A stretch of 64,000 nucleotides of DNA from Paeniglutamicibacter psychrophenolicus (GCF_017876575.1 NZ_JAGIOE010000002.1:19775-83774); one strand, 5' to 3'; counted from the stretch's first letter, positions 1-8,971 are shown. A program made the numbers and translations. Notes: generated by a model not told the origin, from the sequence alone.

Positions 1-1308
1 CGGCGGCTTGTCCTGGGTGAGCACCTGGAGCTTCATCTGGTCCGAGAGCTTGCCGCGGAACATCTCCAGGAACTCGGCCACCTCGTCGGGGCGCTCGAAC
101 TCGAAGCCGTCGTTGGTCTTGGTGGCCTTGAAGAACTCGTTGAGGCTGAAGCCGTTGAACTCACCGTCCTCGGCGTAGCTCTCGGCGTTCTTGCCCATGT
201 CGTAGGAGTACATCTGCATCTGGGGCAGCGCGATGTATGGGTTGGGACCCTTGGCGTTGTCCCATTCGAACTTCTCGCGCTGCTCGTCGACGTAGGTCCA
301 GTTGAAGATCGCGTCCTCGGTGAACTCGCCGTCGGTGATCGCGCGGAACGGGGTGCCCGACAAGTACAGGTAGTGGCTAGCCTTGACCGCCAGTTCCTCG
401 GCAAGTCCCTCGACTGTCACCTGCTCGTCGGGCTCCTCCAGTTCGGCCTCGGTCTTGTCAGCGGGGTCGTAGAGGGCCCGTGCTGAGTCACGCCAGGCTC
501 CGAAGTGGTACTCGTCAAGGACGATGGCGTCCCAGTCGATCAGGTGGATGGACTCGTTCTTGGCCTTGATGTTGCCGTCGGCATCGCGGCCCCCGAGGTC
601 CTGCAAGGAAGCAAACCAAACCACCGGGCCGTTGTAGTCGGCTGCGTCGTCGCGTTCTACTTCGCTGGCCTCCTTGTCGATGTAGCGCCAGCCGTCGAAG
701 TCGACGTGGGAGACCAGGTCGTCGTGCCAGGCGGTGGCCACCGCGGGCTTGAAAGTCAGCACGAGTATTCGCTGCCAGTCCATCTCCTTGGCGAGCTGGT
801 AGGTGGAGAAGGTCTTGCCGAAACGCATCTTTGCGTTCCACAGGAATTTCGGCGCCTTGTTGCCTGCGTGACTGCGGAAGTAGGCCGCAGTGGTCTCGAC
901 GGCGGCGCGTTGCTCAGGGCGCATATCGAAGGACTGGGTCCGCTTGGGCTGGTAGGCGATGCCGGAGCGCACTGTCTGGATTGCGGCCTTGACCTCGTCA
1001 AGGGTCGCCTCGAACCACTCACCGCCGGTGCGGTTGATACCGGCCGCGACCAGGGCGGCGTGCACGTCGTGGTCAGAGAAGGCCTCGCCGTTGACATTGG
1101 TCGCGGGTTCGTCCAGGAGGATGGTCACGCCTTTGAGGCCGGGGTAGGCGGTGTTGAGCTGCTGCTTGATGCGAGCCCGGGCCGTGGCTTTGGTTGTCTG
1201 CCCTACCTTCAGCAGACCGGCGCCGATTACCAGTCTGGAGCCTTCGGTGCGTTCCCAGGGCTCGGTATCCTTGCCGACGACGGTGTAGACGTAAATACGC
1301 TTGGTCAC
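1..1308 (-). CDS. GIY-YIG / SF2 helicase restriction protein (3' end cut off by window)
   Basis: This is probably the DNA-cleaving and translocating subunit of a restriction-modification system. The N-terminus (about residues 4-55) resembles the T5orf172 branch of GIY-YIG nucleases, with IYVYTV, then LKVGQTTK and a downstream Arg. A superfamily 2 helicase core follows: MRPEQ near 129, Walker A AKMRFGKT near 159, motif II DEYH near 265 and SGTP near 325. The start is a GTG that overlaps the stop of the preceding methylase gene by four bases (GTGA), so translation is probably coupled. At least 436 codons are present and the C-terminus lies outside the window. Domain calls come from visible motifs. 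The pairing of nuclease and helicase with two adenine methylases makes restriction the likely role. Confidence 0.82.
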   Translation of the reverse strand, partial: MTKRIYVYTVVGKDTEPWERTEGSRLVIGAGLLKVGQTTKATARARIKQQLNTAYPGLKGVTILLDEPATNVNGEAFSDHDVHAALVAAGINRTGGEWFEATLDEVKAAIQTVRSGIAYQPKRTQSFDMRPEQRAAVETTAAYFRSHAGNKAPKFLWNAKMRFGKTFSTYQLAKEMDWQRILVLTFKPAVATAWHDDLVSHVDFDGWRYIDKEASEVERDDAADYNGPVVWFASLQDLGGRDADGNIKAKNESIHLIDWDAIVLDEYHFGAWRDSARALYDPADKTEAELEEPDEQVTVEGLAEELAVKASHYLYLSGTPFRAITDGEFTEDAIFNWTYVDEQREKFEWDNAKGPNPYIALPQMQMYSYDMGKNAESYAEDGEFNGFSLNEFFKATKTNDGFEFERPDEVAEFLEMFRGKLSDQMKLQVLTQDKPP

Positions 1309-2924
1309 TTGTCGGTCTCCGGGGCTTCGGCTCCTGCACCAGGTCGGTACTTCGAACCGCCGGACAGGTGACTGGCCGGGATGGGCGAGTCGAGAGAGAG
1401 GTTCACCGAACGCGGCTTGATGGTCAAGTTGATGTAGTCGCGCTCTTCCGGGGTGAGCTGGAAGTGGTCATACAGCTCCTCGTCTGTCCAGCTACGAGTC
1501 ATATCGAGCATGGGAGCAAACCGGAACCGATCCGGCGTGATGTCCTGCGTGACCTTTCGTTGCAGCACTAGGAAGCGGACGAACTTGGTGGCGAGGTAGT
1601 TGGCGTAGTTCTCCGTCTCGGCGGCGGAGTGGAAGACGCCTGCGACGAAGTATGTCTGGGTACACGCAGAACCGGGGGCGAGTGCGATCGGCGCACCGGT
1701 GACCACGTCAATGATATTGCCCTCGCCGTCGAGCGGGGTGTCACCGCTGCTTGCCTTCGGGAGCAATACTTTCCACCGGTCTACCCAGGCATGGTTTCGT
1801 TCAAGCTGGTCGTCCCGGACGTAACCGACGCGCGTCCCGTAGATGAGGGGGATGGAGTTGGGGAAGGGTGATTCCAAGGATCCGGCGAAGTTGGTCCTCA
1901 ACCCGAATGGGACCTGGGGGCCGAAGGTTTCTTCGACCGATGGGTAGCCGAGCTGTGCGACCCGCTCGATGATCACTGCGGCGCGGTTATCACGGACAAG
2001 GACGCCTTCACCCTTGCGCAAGTCCCTTCGCACGGTTGATCGGATAGTTCCGTCGATCCTCGTGGAGAACTCGGTATCGTCATGGTGCTCCCGGTCCCAG
2101 AGGAAATAGCTCACACCCCCGCGGATCTTCACTCCGGGAAAACAGTCAAAGATCTTGGGGTTGTCGACAAGCTTGGCCAGGCGGCGGTCTGCGATCATCC
2201 GCGTGCGGAAGTCGTCTAGGCCTAGACCGCCAGCGAACCAGCGCGACGGTGTGATCATCAGGACGTAACGGGGGTCGAGGGCGATGGCCTGGTCCACGAA
2301 CTTCTGGTAGATCGGCATGGTTCGGGTGTTGCCGTCAGAGTCAATCTGGTAGGGCGGGTTACCGACAATGACGTCGAACTTCATGTTGGCCATCTCCTGC
2401 GTGGGGTAGGTGCCGTGGATAAACGAATAGGCGTAGTTTTCGCGACCCTCGCCGCGTTCGAGTTCCTCGGGAGCGTTGCACAGACTGCAACGGCCGTTGG
2501 CCTGGAAGTCGTGCGCTGCGGGGATGAACGGGAGATTGCCCTGCGGCTCGGCGAACCGGACGATGCTGTGCGGCCCGGAGGCGTTCGCGGAGCAATAGAG
2601 GCTGCGACGCGAGATGATCCCTGTCATCTCGGTAATCGAGGCACCGTGGAGCATGCTGCGCAGGATATGCTCGCGACGTACAGCGAAGTCTGGCTCCCAG
2701 TCGGCCAGGCCTTCGAACAACCTGGTGGCGATCTCGCGGAGAAATACACCGGACTTGCTGAACGGATCGAGCCACACGAAGTCGGGCCTACGCCACACAT
2801 CGTCGGGGAGCAGGTCAAGCATCGCTCGAGCGAGCTTGGGCGGGGTGGGCACCTCGTCGTTGGAGAGCTGTGCAAGGCAGTCGAGAATATCGGGAACATG
2901 CTGCCCAAAACGCGTCGTGGTCAT
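1305..2924 (-). CDS. Eco57I-type N6-adenine DNA methyltransferase of an R-M system
   Basis: This 539-aa protein probably methylates adenine in the recognition site. A motif-X-like stretch (VPTPPKLARAML, about 25-36) is followed by a motif-I-like LDPFSKSGVFL (about 52-62), and the catalytic NPPY motif sits at about 189-192 in VIVGNPPYQ. Cys111, Cys146 and Cys149 could hold a metal. The C-terminal 300 residues probably include the target-recognition region. Motif I departs from the usual DPxxGSG form, but the DPF-KSGVFL form occurs in Eco57I-like restriction methylases. It overlaps the upstream methylase gene by ATGA and the downstream helicase by GTGA, giving a tight three-gene operon. The assignment as methylase is firm; its partition of work with the 211-aa methylase is not known. 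Confidence 0.85.
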   Translation of the reverse strand: MTTTRFGQHVPDILDCLAQLSNDEVPTPPKLARAMLDLLPDDVWRRPDFVWLDPFSKSGVFLREIATRLFEGLADWEPDFAVRREHILRSMLHGASITEMTGIISRRSLYCSANASGPHSIVRFAEPQGNLPFIPAAHDFQANGRCSLCNAPEELERGEGRENYAYSFIHGTYPTQEMANMKFDVIVGNPPYQIDSDGNTRTMPIYQKFVDQAIALDPRYVLMITPSRWFAGGLGLDDFRTRMIADRRLAKLVDNPKIFDCFPGVKIRGGVSYFLWDREHHDDTEFSTRIDGTIRSTVRRDLRKGEGVLVRDNRAAVIIERVAQLGYPSVEETFGPQVPFGLRTNFAGSLESPFPNSIPLIYGTRVGYVRDDQLERNHAWVDRWKVLLPKASSGDTPLDGEGNIIDVVTGAPIALAPGSACTQTYFVAGVFHSAAETENYANYLATKFVRFLVLQRKVTQDITPDRFRFAPMLDMTRSWTDEELYDHFQLTPEERDYINLTIKPRSVNLSLDSPIPASHLSGGSKYRPGAGAEAPETDK

Positions 2925-3556
2925 GATCGGGCCTTCTTGGTGGCCATCACGGGCTCGGGGTTGTCGGCCAGCAGGGAATAGTGGATCGGCACGTCGTCGG
3001 CCTTCGGCACCGAGAACAGGTCAAGCTGATCGGCCTCGCCTGCCATCGACCACTCACGCTGGAAGGTTCCGTTACGGCTGGCGCGGTAGTCGACCCACTC
3101 AATGGAGTGCAGGTCGGTCAGCGTGTTGGCTAGGACAATATTTGTTTCCAAGATAGCTTCGACTGCGCTGGCGAAGCCGGGGGTCGGCACCTTGGTGTTG
3201 AGGTCGTTGTCCAGGTGGGACTGCATCACGTGTTTCATCCGCTCCTTTGACTCGTCGACGTTCTCGGAGTCGATGTCTACGGCATAGATCGAGGCAAGCC
3301 CACGCAGCAGCCTGTGCTCGTACAAAACGGTGGAGCGGTAATGGTCAGCAGTCACGAAGGCGAGCTTCCGGCGGAGGATCTCCTCGAGGAAGTTGCCCGA
3401 GCCTGCTGCCGGCTCGAAGAACTTGCGGTCGGTGTTGCTGGGGTCCTCCACGGTGGGAAACATGTCGGGAACCAAATCAAGCATGGCCGTCACCTCGCGG
3501 GTGTGAGTGTAGACCTCAGCGAGGTCACGCACCCGCTGGCGCGTCTTAATCTGCAT
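2921..3556 (-). CDS. N6-adenine methyltransferase, small subunit
   Basis: This 211-aa protein carries a good SAM-binding motif I (FEPAAGSGNF, about 46-55) and a motif-II-like acidic strand (YAVDID, about 94-99). No NPPY motif is visible; the corresponding stretch reads VLANT. It may be a partner or specificity subunit, or a methylase that relies on the next gene for the catalytic motif. The start has a strong Shine-Dalgarno (GAGGAG, five bases before the ATG) and is the first gene of the leftward R-M operon. The promoter must lie between here and the small gene at 3733. It could alternatively be a diverged stand-alone methylase. Confidence 0.8.
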   Translation of the reverse strand: MQIKTRQRVRDLAEVYTHTREVTAMLDLVPDMFPTVEDPSNTDRKFFEPAAGSGNFLEEILRRKLAFVTADHYRSTVLYEHRLLRGLASIYAVDIDSENVDESKERMKHVMQSHLDNDLNTKVPTPGFASAVEAILETNIVLANTLTDLHSIEWVDYRASRNGTFQREWSMAGEADQLDLFSVPKADDVPIHYSLLADNPEPVMATKKARS

Positions 3557-3732
3557 GTTTCTCCTCAGGTCACAGGGGGTTCACTAGTCCATTGTGTCAG
3601 CCAAGTACGATGCACCGGATCACCGACGCAGAGCCACCAGGCCTGTGCGTAAGCCGACCGGCATACGGGTTCCGGTCAGCCTGGTTCAAGCAGGTTTTGG
3701 CGCCTATGGAATCCATCTGACAAAGTGCTCAT

Positions 3733-3954
3733 ATGAAACATCAACTGATCCGCCTGGCAAGGACTGTCGCCCAGCACTGGAGCGCTGAGTGCAAGAACGA
3801 AAAACGATTCCACGTCCACTACAACTACTGGAGGGGCAAGGGATGGGAATGTGCCGGCGAGTGGAACACCGCCACAGAGGCGGATCGCCTGAAGAAATTC
3901 TGGGAAAAACGTACCGATACGATATTGCTGGACGCGAACAAAGCGCTCGGGTAG
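3733..3954 (+). CDS. Small basic protein of unknown function
   Basis: A 73-aa reading frame rich in Trp, Lys and charged residues, with a plausible protein-like composition. No recognised domain and no convincing ribosome binding site precede the ATG. It is divergent from the R-M operon, the place where a small controller protein is often found, but no helix-turn-helix is evident. It could be spurious. A longer frame on the opposite strand over the same bases looks less protein-like. Confidence 0.4.
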   Translation: MKHQLIRLARTVAQHWSAECKNEKRFHVHYNYWRGKGWECAGEWNTATEADRLKKFWEKRTDTILLDANKALG

Positions 3955-4130
3955 CTGGCCGTGCGAGCATAAGTCCTGAGCTTTACTCCAGGAGTAATCA
4001 TCCTCATGCGATACCCATACAGACATCTTGATGGGATGGTTGTCCCTGCTGTCCAGCCGTCGTTTGCGCAAGAAATATCCCTTGGCCCGCATTGAGTCTG
4101 GATCTCATATAAAGGGCACTCCCTCCATAT

Positions 4131-5096
4131 TCATTCCTTCTCAGACTTCTTCGTTAGCTTCCCGGACTTGAGTCCCCTATAGATTTGGTCGGCGGTGCGA
4201 TACTTGGAAGCCACAAAATCACCCTCTACGAGATCACGCATGTAATTGAATTTGGTCCTCTCCCAGAGCGTGACTACCTTCTCATAGCCGAATGAAGGTA
4301 ACGAAAATTCTTCGTCGGTGTCAGCAAGTGGACTAGCAGTACCACCCAGCGTTTTAAGTAAGCCGGTCAAGTTGCGGACTTCATGCTCGGCCTGTTTGAG
4401 TCGTCGTACGGCCCGCTCAGCGTCCTTATGCTTCGCGGGATCCGCGGTTTTGACTTTTTCCAAGAATGCATCCATTTGCCGTAGTGCAGCTGACTCGGGA
4501 ATAGTACGTACTGCCTCCATGATGCCCAGGTGCTCATCAAGCCCTGGTTCCCACCCAAAGGTTCCGAAACGAACATCTAGGGCAAACTCACTCGTCAATT
4601 CCGCGTGATGCTCCGTCGCGCTCCTGAGCTGGCGCCCAACAGTCAATAGCCTGATTGCATCCCATCCGCTTTCACCATAGGTGGCCTCAACAACCAGCCC
4701 CATGGGTGGCATAACGGCCGGACCATTTTTGGCAAGGTCTTCCTCCATCAAGCCTCTGCTCTCACTCCACTGGGCGGGGCCGTCAAGGCCAGCCACCCAA
4801 TCGACAATGTCGATAGTCCGCGGGCGCAGGATTTCATCGTCCACGTTTTCGTTGGGTGAAGATGTTGGCGCCATTGGCCTGGTCACGTCGAATAATATGG
4901 CCACGGGCGGTACTCGCAACACCCTGGAAATGGAGAGTAACTCGGAAACGGTAATGTCATCCCGACGCCCATTTTCTATGTTTGCGATCACGGATCGTGA
5001 CATGCCCGCATCAAGAGCCAGCTCCTGTGCCGATAGGCCTTCCCGCTTCCGAAAATCTGCGATTCTTCTGCCGAGTCCCAGAGTATTTTGTGTCAT
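4131..5096 (-). CDS. XRE-family transcriptional regulator with long C-terminal domain
   Basis: A 321-aa protein with an N-terminal XRE helix-turn-helix (about residues 6-60: RRIADFRKREGLSAQEL, then MSRSVIANIENG), joined to a charged domain of about 250 residues that I do not recognise. Residues from about 195 to 230 look coiled-coil-like. The chosen ATG encodes MTQNTLGL; a frame six codons longer exists but runs through the sequence TATACT, a good -10 box seven bases before the chosen ATG, so the mRNA may be leaderless. Base composition is lower in GC than the flanking backbone. It stands divergent to the Abi and HNH genes and may control them. Confidence 0.8.
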   Translation of the reverse strand: MTQNTLGLGRRIADFRKREGLSAQELALDAGMSRSVIANIENGRRDDITVSELLSISRVLRVPPVAILFDVTRPMAPTSSPNENVDDEILRPRTIDIVDWVAGLDGPAQWSESRGLMEEDLAKNGPAVMPPMGLVVEATYGESGWDAIRLLTVGRQLRSATEHHAELTSEFALDVRFGTFGWEPGLDEHLGIMEAVRTIPESAALRQMDAFLEKVKTADPAKHKDAERAVRRLKQAEHEVRNLTGLLKTLGGTASPLADTDEEFSLPSFGYEKVVTLWERTKFNYMRDLVEGDFVASKYRTADQIYRGLKSGKLTKKSEKE

Positions 5097-5537
5097 GAAG
5101 ACACAGTATATCAATGGGTGTCGCTTTCAAACACAAGATGCTAGAATTCTTGAAGATAAGAACAGCGGAGCGAACAGTGAACTTCTCCACGCCTTGCAGA
5201 GAGGGGACCATGGACTTCAAAGGGGCCGACCTCTGTCATCCAGTGGATATCGGTAAATTACCGATAGGCTCCCGGAGCACAGGCCAATCATGCGCACCGC
5301 GAAGCAAGGCCCATCGTCTCTTTTCACTAGCATGATGGGCTATTTGAGCTGAGGGAATTGCCTTTCTTCCCAGCCACGCGGCCAAATCACCCAGATTGGT
5401 GAAGCAAGAGTCGATTCCGTCCGAAGGATCGAGTCGCGGGTTAAAGAAATAACCCCGGTCGCTTCATGGCTCTAGGCCAGAGAGGCGAATCCGGGGACTT
5501 CCTCACCAGTATATCCGAGAAAGCAGGAAAAGCCACG
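5097..5537. other. Intergenic region between divergent XRE regulator and Abi gene
   Basis: No protein-like frame is convincing here. It holds the likely promoter of the XRE gene at its left edge, a perfect 19-bp palindrome at 5248-5266, and presumably the promoter for the rightward Abi gene. Confidence 0.6.
5248..5266. promoter_or_regulatory. Perfect 19-bp palindrome, candidate operator
   Basis: TATCGGTAA, a central A, then TTACCGATA. The half site ATCGGTA also forms the inner arms of the palindrome at 19925-19955, with a different spacer. It lies between the divergent XRE and Abi genes, so an operator is the simple reading. The protein that binds it is unknown. Confidence 0.5.
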
Positions 5538-6284
5538 ATGAGCGCTGTCTCCCACGTGTGGTCAAACGGGGCTCATAGCCGCGCACTAGACAAGGCGATT
5601 ACCCCGATGCGGATGTCGACGTATCTGGTCAACGCCAGCCATGACCCGGTCTATGCCCGTAGCCTCTATGTTTGGGACCGCGATGTCTCATCGGCGCTGC
5701 TTGCCGATATCGCGATCCTGGAAGTGGCACTGCGCAATGCGCTGAACGACCAGCTCACCACCGCCTATGGCCCGCAATGGTTCCACCTGGACATCGGGTT
5801 GGACGGACGGTCGCGCGATGACCTGGCCCGAGCCTGGAAGGACCTGCCCCAAGGCAAAAAGACGCCCGGGCATCTGGTCTCGCGGCTCATGTTCGGATTC
5901 TGGCGCGACCTGCTCAGCGCCGGCGGATACGTGGGACGCGAACCCCAGCGTTTCCCCACCAACTACGAGACCCTGTGGCGCACGGTGCTGCACAAGGCAT
6001 TTCCAGGAGGCAAGGCACTGGCCGCGACCCAGGGCGCCCAATTCACCAGGACGTGGACCCTGGAGACCGTGACGATTGTCCACGCGGTACGCAACCGCGC
6101 CGCCCACCATGAACCATTCATCTCTGGTTTCCCACTGCCGGGGCAACGCACCCGGCTGACCGCTCAGCAGGCCCATGAGGCTTCGCAGAAGCTGGCGGGA
6201 CTTTTAGATCGCGACCTGGCCTCTTGGATAGGTACGAATTCTTCGGTACCCGCCCTGCTCGCGGCCAAACCGCCTAACAGCTAA
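5538..6284 (+). CDS. Abi-like (Abi_2 / HEPN) abortive-infection protein
   Basis: This 248-aa protein resembles the Abi family found in phage abortive infection and toxin systems. The C-terminal half carries VRNRAAHHEPF, in which Arg185 and His190 form an R-x4-H motif, the HEPN ribonuclease signature. The N-terminal half has the family pattern (VWDRDVSSALLADIAILEVALRNAL in part, about 45-70). I chose the ATG preceded by AGGAAAAG with six bases of spacing; a longer frame reaches 5466 without a good binding site. The HNH gene follows after 37 bases and may be co-transcribed. Function in defence is inferred from family and setting. Confidence 0.75.
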   Translation: MSAVSHVWSNGAHSRALDKAITPMRMSTYLVNASHDPVYARSLYVWDRDVSSALLADIAILEVALRNALNDQLTTAYGPQWFHLDIGLDGRSRDDLARAWKDLPQGKKTPGHLVSRLMFGFWRDLLSAGGYVGREPQRFPTNYETLWRTVLHKAFPGGKALAATQGAQFTRTWTLETVTIVHAVRNRAAHHEPFISGFPLPGQRTRLTAQQAHEASQKLAGLLDRDLASWIGTNSSVPALLAAKPPNS

Positions 6285-6321
6285 CCACCGACCCCAATAA
6301 CAACATTAGGAGCAGCTTGTT

Positions 6322-7215
6322 ATGGCAAGCGGACCAAAGAACTACACGGTAGGCACAGAAAAAGCTCTTTTCCGCCTTGCCAAAGGGACTTGCTACTTTC
6401 CAGACTGTCTAAAGCCGATCATAGAAACGGTTGATGGTGAACCTGTAGTAGCTGTGGAAACCGCTCATGTCAGTGGAGCCAAACCAGGATCTGCGCGATA
6501 TGTAGAGTCAATGACAGATAAGCAGCGGGCCGCATTCGACAACCTCATTTTGCTCTGCGTTCCGCATCACAAGATTGTTGATCGTTTACGACCGAATGAC
6601 TACCCCATCGAGACTCTAATGAACTGGAAGCGGGCCAATGAGCCGGATGAAGGAATCGAGATTTTAAGAGCTCTCACAGAGTCAAACCTGGAAGAATCGC
6701 TAGCGAAGGTAATGAAGGACGCCGGTCCTTATCGTGAGGTCAATTTGAACGTTACCGCAGGCGTCCTGCTCGCAGGTAATGAACTACTCACCATCCCATT
6801 CGAGTCCCTATCAACTTTTCTTGCTCATAACCCTCATTTCAGGCAGTATCCTCTGGTCGTTTGCGTGGACATTCGGAACACCGGCACTGCAGCGGTGTCA
6901 CTTGCTGGGGTCACTATCCACTATGCGATTGGCCCATTGGATGCACAAGGATCCCCGGCAAAATTCACATACATGGGTAGGAACGACTTTTACCAGATCA
7001 ACCCCAAACTTCCACACCGTTTACTGGATGGAGCATCCGTGCAGTGGCTAATGAAATATGAATCACTACAAGAAGTTGGTGAGGACATGGCGAAAAGTAC
7101 CGTAAACATCACCATTTCCGCTATTTACGCAACCGTGCGTTTGGGTTCAGGCGAGAGTATGGATTCACCCCAAATTCCTTGGTCCCAAACAAAACTAGAG
7201 AACTCATCTATCTAG
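6322..7215 (+). CDS. HNH-type nuclease with C-terminal beta-rich domain, possible defence effector
   Basis: This 297-aa protein has an N-terminal HNH-like zinc fold: Cys24 and Cys29 (CYFPDC), His49 in ETAHVSG, Asn74 in DNLILLC, Cys79, and His82-His83 in PHHKIVD. After residue 140 the sequence turns into a region rich in beta-type residues with no domain I recognise (VVCVDIRNTGTAAVSLAGV and onward), which could be a sensor or binding module. AGGAG precedes the ATG. GC content is clearly lower than in the plasmid backbone, a sign of separate acquisition. Nearness to an Abi protein and an R-M system suggests a defence role; that is inference. Confidence 0.7.
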   Translation: MASGPKNYTVGTEKALFRLAKGTCYFPDCLKPIIETVDGEPVVAVETAHVSGAKPGSARYVESMTDKQRAAFDNLILLCVPHHKIVDRLRPNDYPIETLMNWKRANEPDEGIEILRALTESNLEESLAKVMKDAGPYREVNLNVTAGVLLAGNELLTIPFESLSTFLAHNPHFRQYPLVVCVDIRNTGTAAVSLAGVTIHYAIGPLDAQGSPAKFTYMGRNDFYQINPKLPHRLLDGASVQWLMKYESLQEVGEDMAKSTVNITISAIYATVRLGSGESMDSPQIPWSQTKLENSSI

Positions 7216-7251
7216 ACTCGGTGGGTCCCTTTGGACCGCGCGGAAACCGTT

Positions 7252-7446
7252 CTACACGCAGCCACCGCCGCGGTGACGACCTTCGCGCTGGTCTTCGAAT
7301 TCTGCCCCGCAGAGGGTGCACCGGTACCGCCATTCCCCGGACACCAGCGTGTATTGGGGGTTGGTGCGGATGGCTTCTTTCTCGGCTTCCCGTGTTGCCT
7401 GGGCGGCCCGACGCTGGAGGATCTCCTTCGGGGGTGTCGTCTCGTC
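7252..7446 (-). other. In-frame extension of the CoiA-like protein beyond a TAG codon
   Basis: Reading through the TAG at 7447-7449 gives 64 more codons in the same frame, closing with TAG at 7252-7254. The peptide has an amphipathic charged stretch (KEILQRRAAQATREAEKEAI) and then YRCTLCGAEFEDQREGRHRG followed by GGC, an ordered CxxC...H...C zinc-finger pattern. No start codon with a ribosome binding site lies inside, so it is not a separate gene. It most likely was the true C-terminus of the upstream protein. Confidence 0.6.
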
Positions 7447-8730
7447 CTATAAAGGCAGCACGGATGTTGCTGGGGTGGCCGGCGGCCGAGGCGGGGCCGG
7501 GCGTTTCGCCGCGGCCGGCTGGACGGCAGTTCTTGGAGCGCGTGGACGGTCGGGCAGGTCGGCGGGTGTCCCCTGCCGTGGAGGCACAACGCCCAGGACG
7601 CTTGCGCGGGACCATCGGGGTTCGGGGATGCTTGCAATGAGATCCTGCGGGATCCGGTGGTGGCATTCCGGGCAGAGAAAGCGTAGCTGCCGGTGCCGAG
7701 CGCTGTGCACCAGACGGGCTTCGGTGTGCGCGGTTCCCGTCAGCCACCGCCCGATGGCGTCTTTCGCCCACGGGGTCCGCTCCGCCCGGTACATGGTGAG
7801 CTCCTCGGACACGTGGAAGGCCCCGTCCTTCCCGCACGTCCATACAACGGATCGTTCATTGCACCTCGGACAGGCGACGCTGGCACCCCAGATGTTTCCG
7901 GCCGCGGGAACCGGGGGTGCCTCGATGGAGACGACCGTATCGACGAATCGGCGGAACCTTGCCTCATGCGCGGCTCGCGCGGCGACTTTCTGTGCTTCGA
8001 GCGCGGCCCGTTGACGCTCGTGCTCCCGGCGTACTGCTTCTTCCTGCTGGGCGCGGGCCCGATCTTCCGCAGCATGGCGCGCCCGTTGCTCCGCAGGGGA
8101 GCCGTCCGTCCATACCTGCCTGGCCAGGAGAAGATCCTGGAGACGGTACCCGAGGGACCGCTCCCGACGCTCGAACGGATGCCACACCCTTTCTCGAAGC
8201 AGGTCTGTCGGGTCGGCGGGGAGGGCCGACTCCTTGGTGATGCCGGTATGGACCATGGGCAGCCTGATGCGCTCGTACCGATCGGTATGCGGGGTCACCC
8301 AGACCGGAAGGATTCCGTCGTCGAAATACGCTTGCGTGCGTTCCTCCCATGCCTGCGTCGACTGTGTGGAGAGCTGGATCTCGAAGGCGATGCGCTGGCC
8401 GGCAGGTCCGATCGCCAGGACGTCGGCGACCCACCTCCGGTCCGGCCCGGGATGTTCAAGGACCGCCCGCCACCCGGGGGTTTCCCCCACGAGGAAGTAC
8501 ACGGCGGCCTTCAGGGCGCGGTGCTGCCTCGACTCCGGCTTGTGGATGGTCGTGCACCCGGAGGTGGAGTGGTGGGCGAAGAACCGGGTCCCGAGCGACG
8601 AGCTCTTGGCGATGGCGCGCACGCCGCAGCCCGGCATGGTCAGTTCCTTCCCGCGCAAGGCTGCCCACCGGATCTCGTCGAGGTCCAACGAGACGATTCT
8701 TTCGGCACCTAGCATCGCGACAAACGGCAT
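7447..8730 (-). CDS. CoiA-like PD-(D/E)XK nuclease-domain protein, ends at an in-frame amber codon
   Basis: The N-terminal half resembles competence protein CoiA and related restriction-like nucleases: HRALKAAVYFLV, an acidic EHPGPDRRWVADVLA strand, then AFEIQLS followed by WEERTQAYFDDGILPVWV, the usual E...D...ExQ order. A charged helix (about 230-270) leads to CPRCN and FLCPECHH zinc-binding pairs and a Pro-rich tail. The start at 8730 has a GGGGGG tract nine bases upstream; an ATG three codons earlier is also possible. The frame stops at a TAG, yet 64 further codons in the same frame encode a good zinc-finger module (see 7252-7446). Either the gene is nonsense-mutated or the stop is read through. 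Family assignment is by motif only. Confidence 0.7.
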   Translation of the reverse strand: MPFVAMLGAERIVSLDLDEIRWAALRGKELTMPGCGVRAIAKSSSLGTRFFAHHSTSGCTTIHKPESRQHRALKAAVYFLVGETPGWRAVLEHPGPDRRWVADVLAIGPAGQRIAFEIQLSTQSTQAWEERTQAYFDDGILPVWVTPHTDRYERIRLPMVHTGITKESALPADPTDLLRERVWHPFERRERSLGYRLQDLLLARQVWTDGSPAEQRARHAAEDRARAQQEEAVRREHERQRAALEAQKVAARAAHEARFRRFVDTVVSIEAPPVPAAGNIWGASVACPRCNERSVVWTCGKDGAFHVSEELTMYRAERTPWAKDAIGRWLTGTAHTEARLVHSARHRQLRFLCPECHHRIPQDLIASIPEPRWSRASVLGVVPPRQGTPADLPDRPRAPRTAVQPAAAKRPAPPRPPATPATSVLPL

Positions 8731-8971
8731 GACGCTCATCCCCCCTTTTTGGCAGGGTAGCGCGTCAATCCGACGGTTTGGCATTCGCAGCACCCGCAGA
8801 TCGAGGGGAGCTTGCCCGCCGCAGACTGCGATTCCTTGTGGCCGGTGAAACCCACGTTCGCGCGCTTCGACACACCATGACGTGGTAGCCGACAGGTTTG
8901 GTTGACTGTGGGCCTGCCAGTGGCGAGGTTGCATCGATTGGCACTGTTGACGGTGGTTGGTGCAGGATTCC

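Noticed and set aside
505..1371. 288-aa plus-strand frame
   Set aside because: Antisense to the helicase gene, whose motifs are unmistakable on the minus strand.
7208..7843. 211-aa minus-strand frame near the CoiA-like gene
   Set aside because: It runs in the wrong frame across both the nuclease tail and the zinc-finger extension; composition is Arg/Pro-rich.
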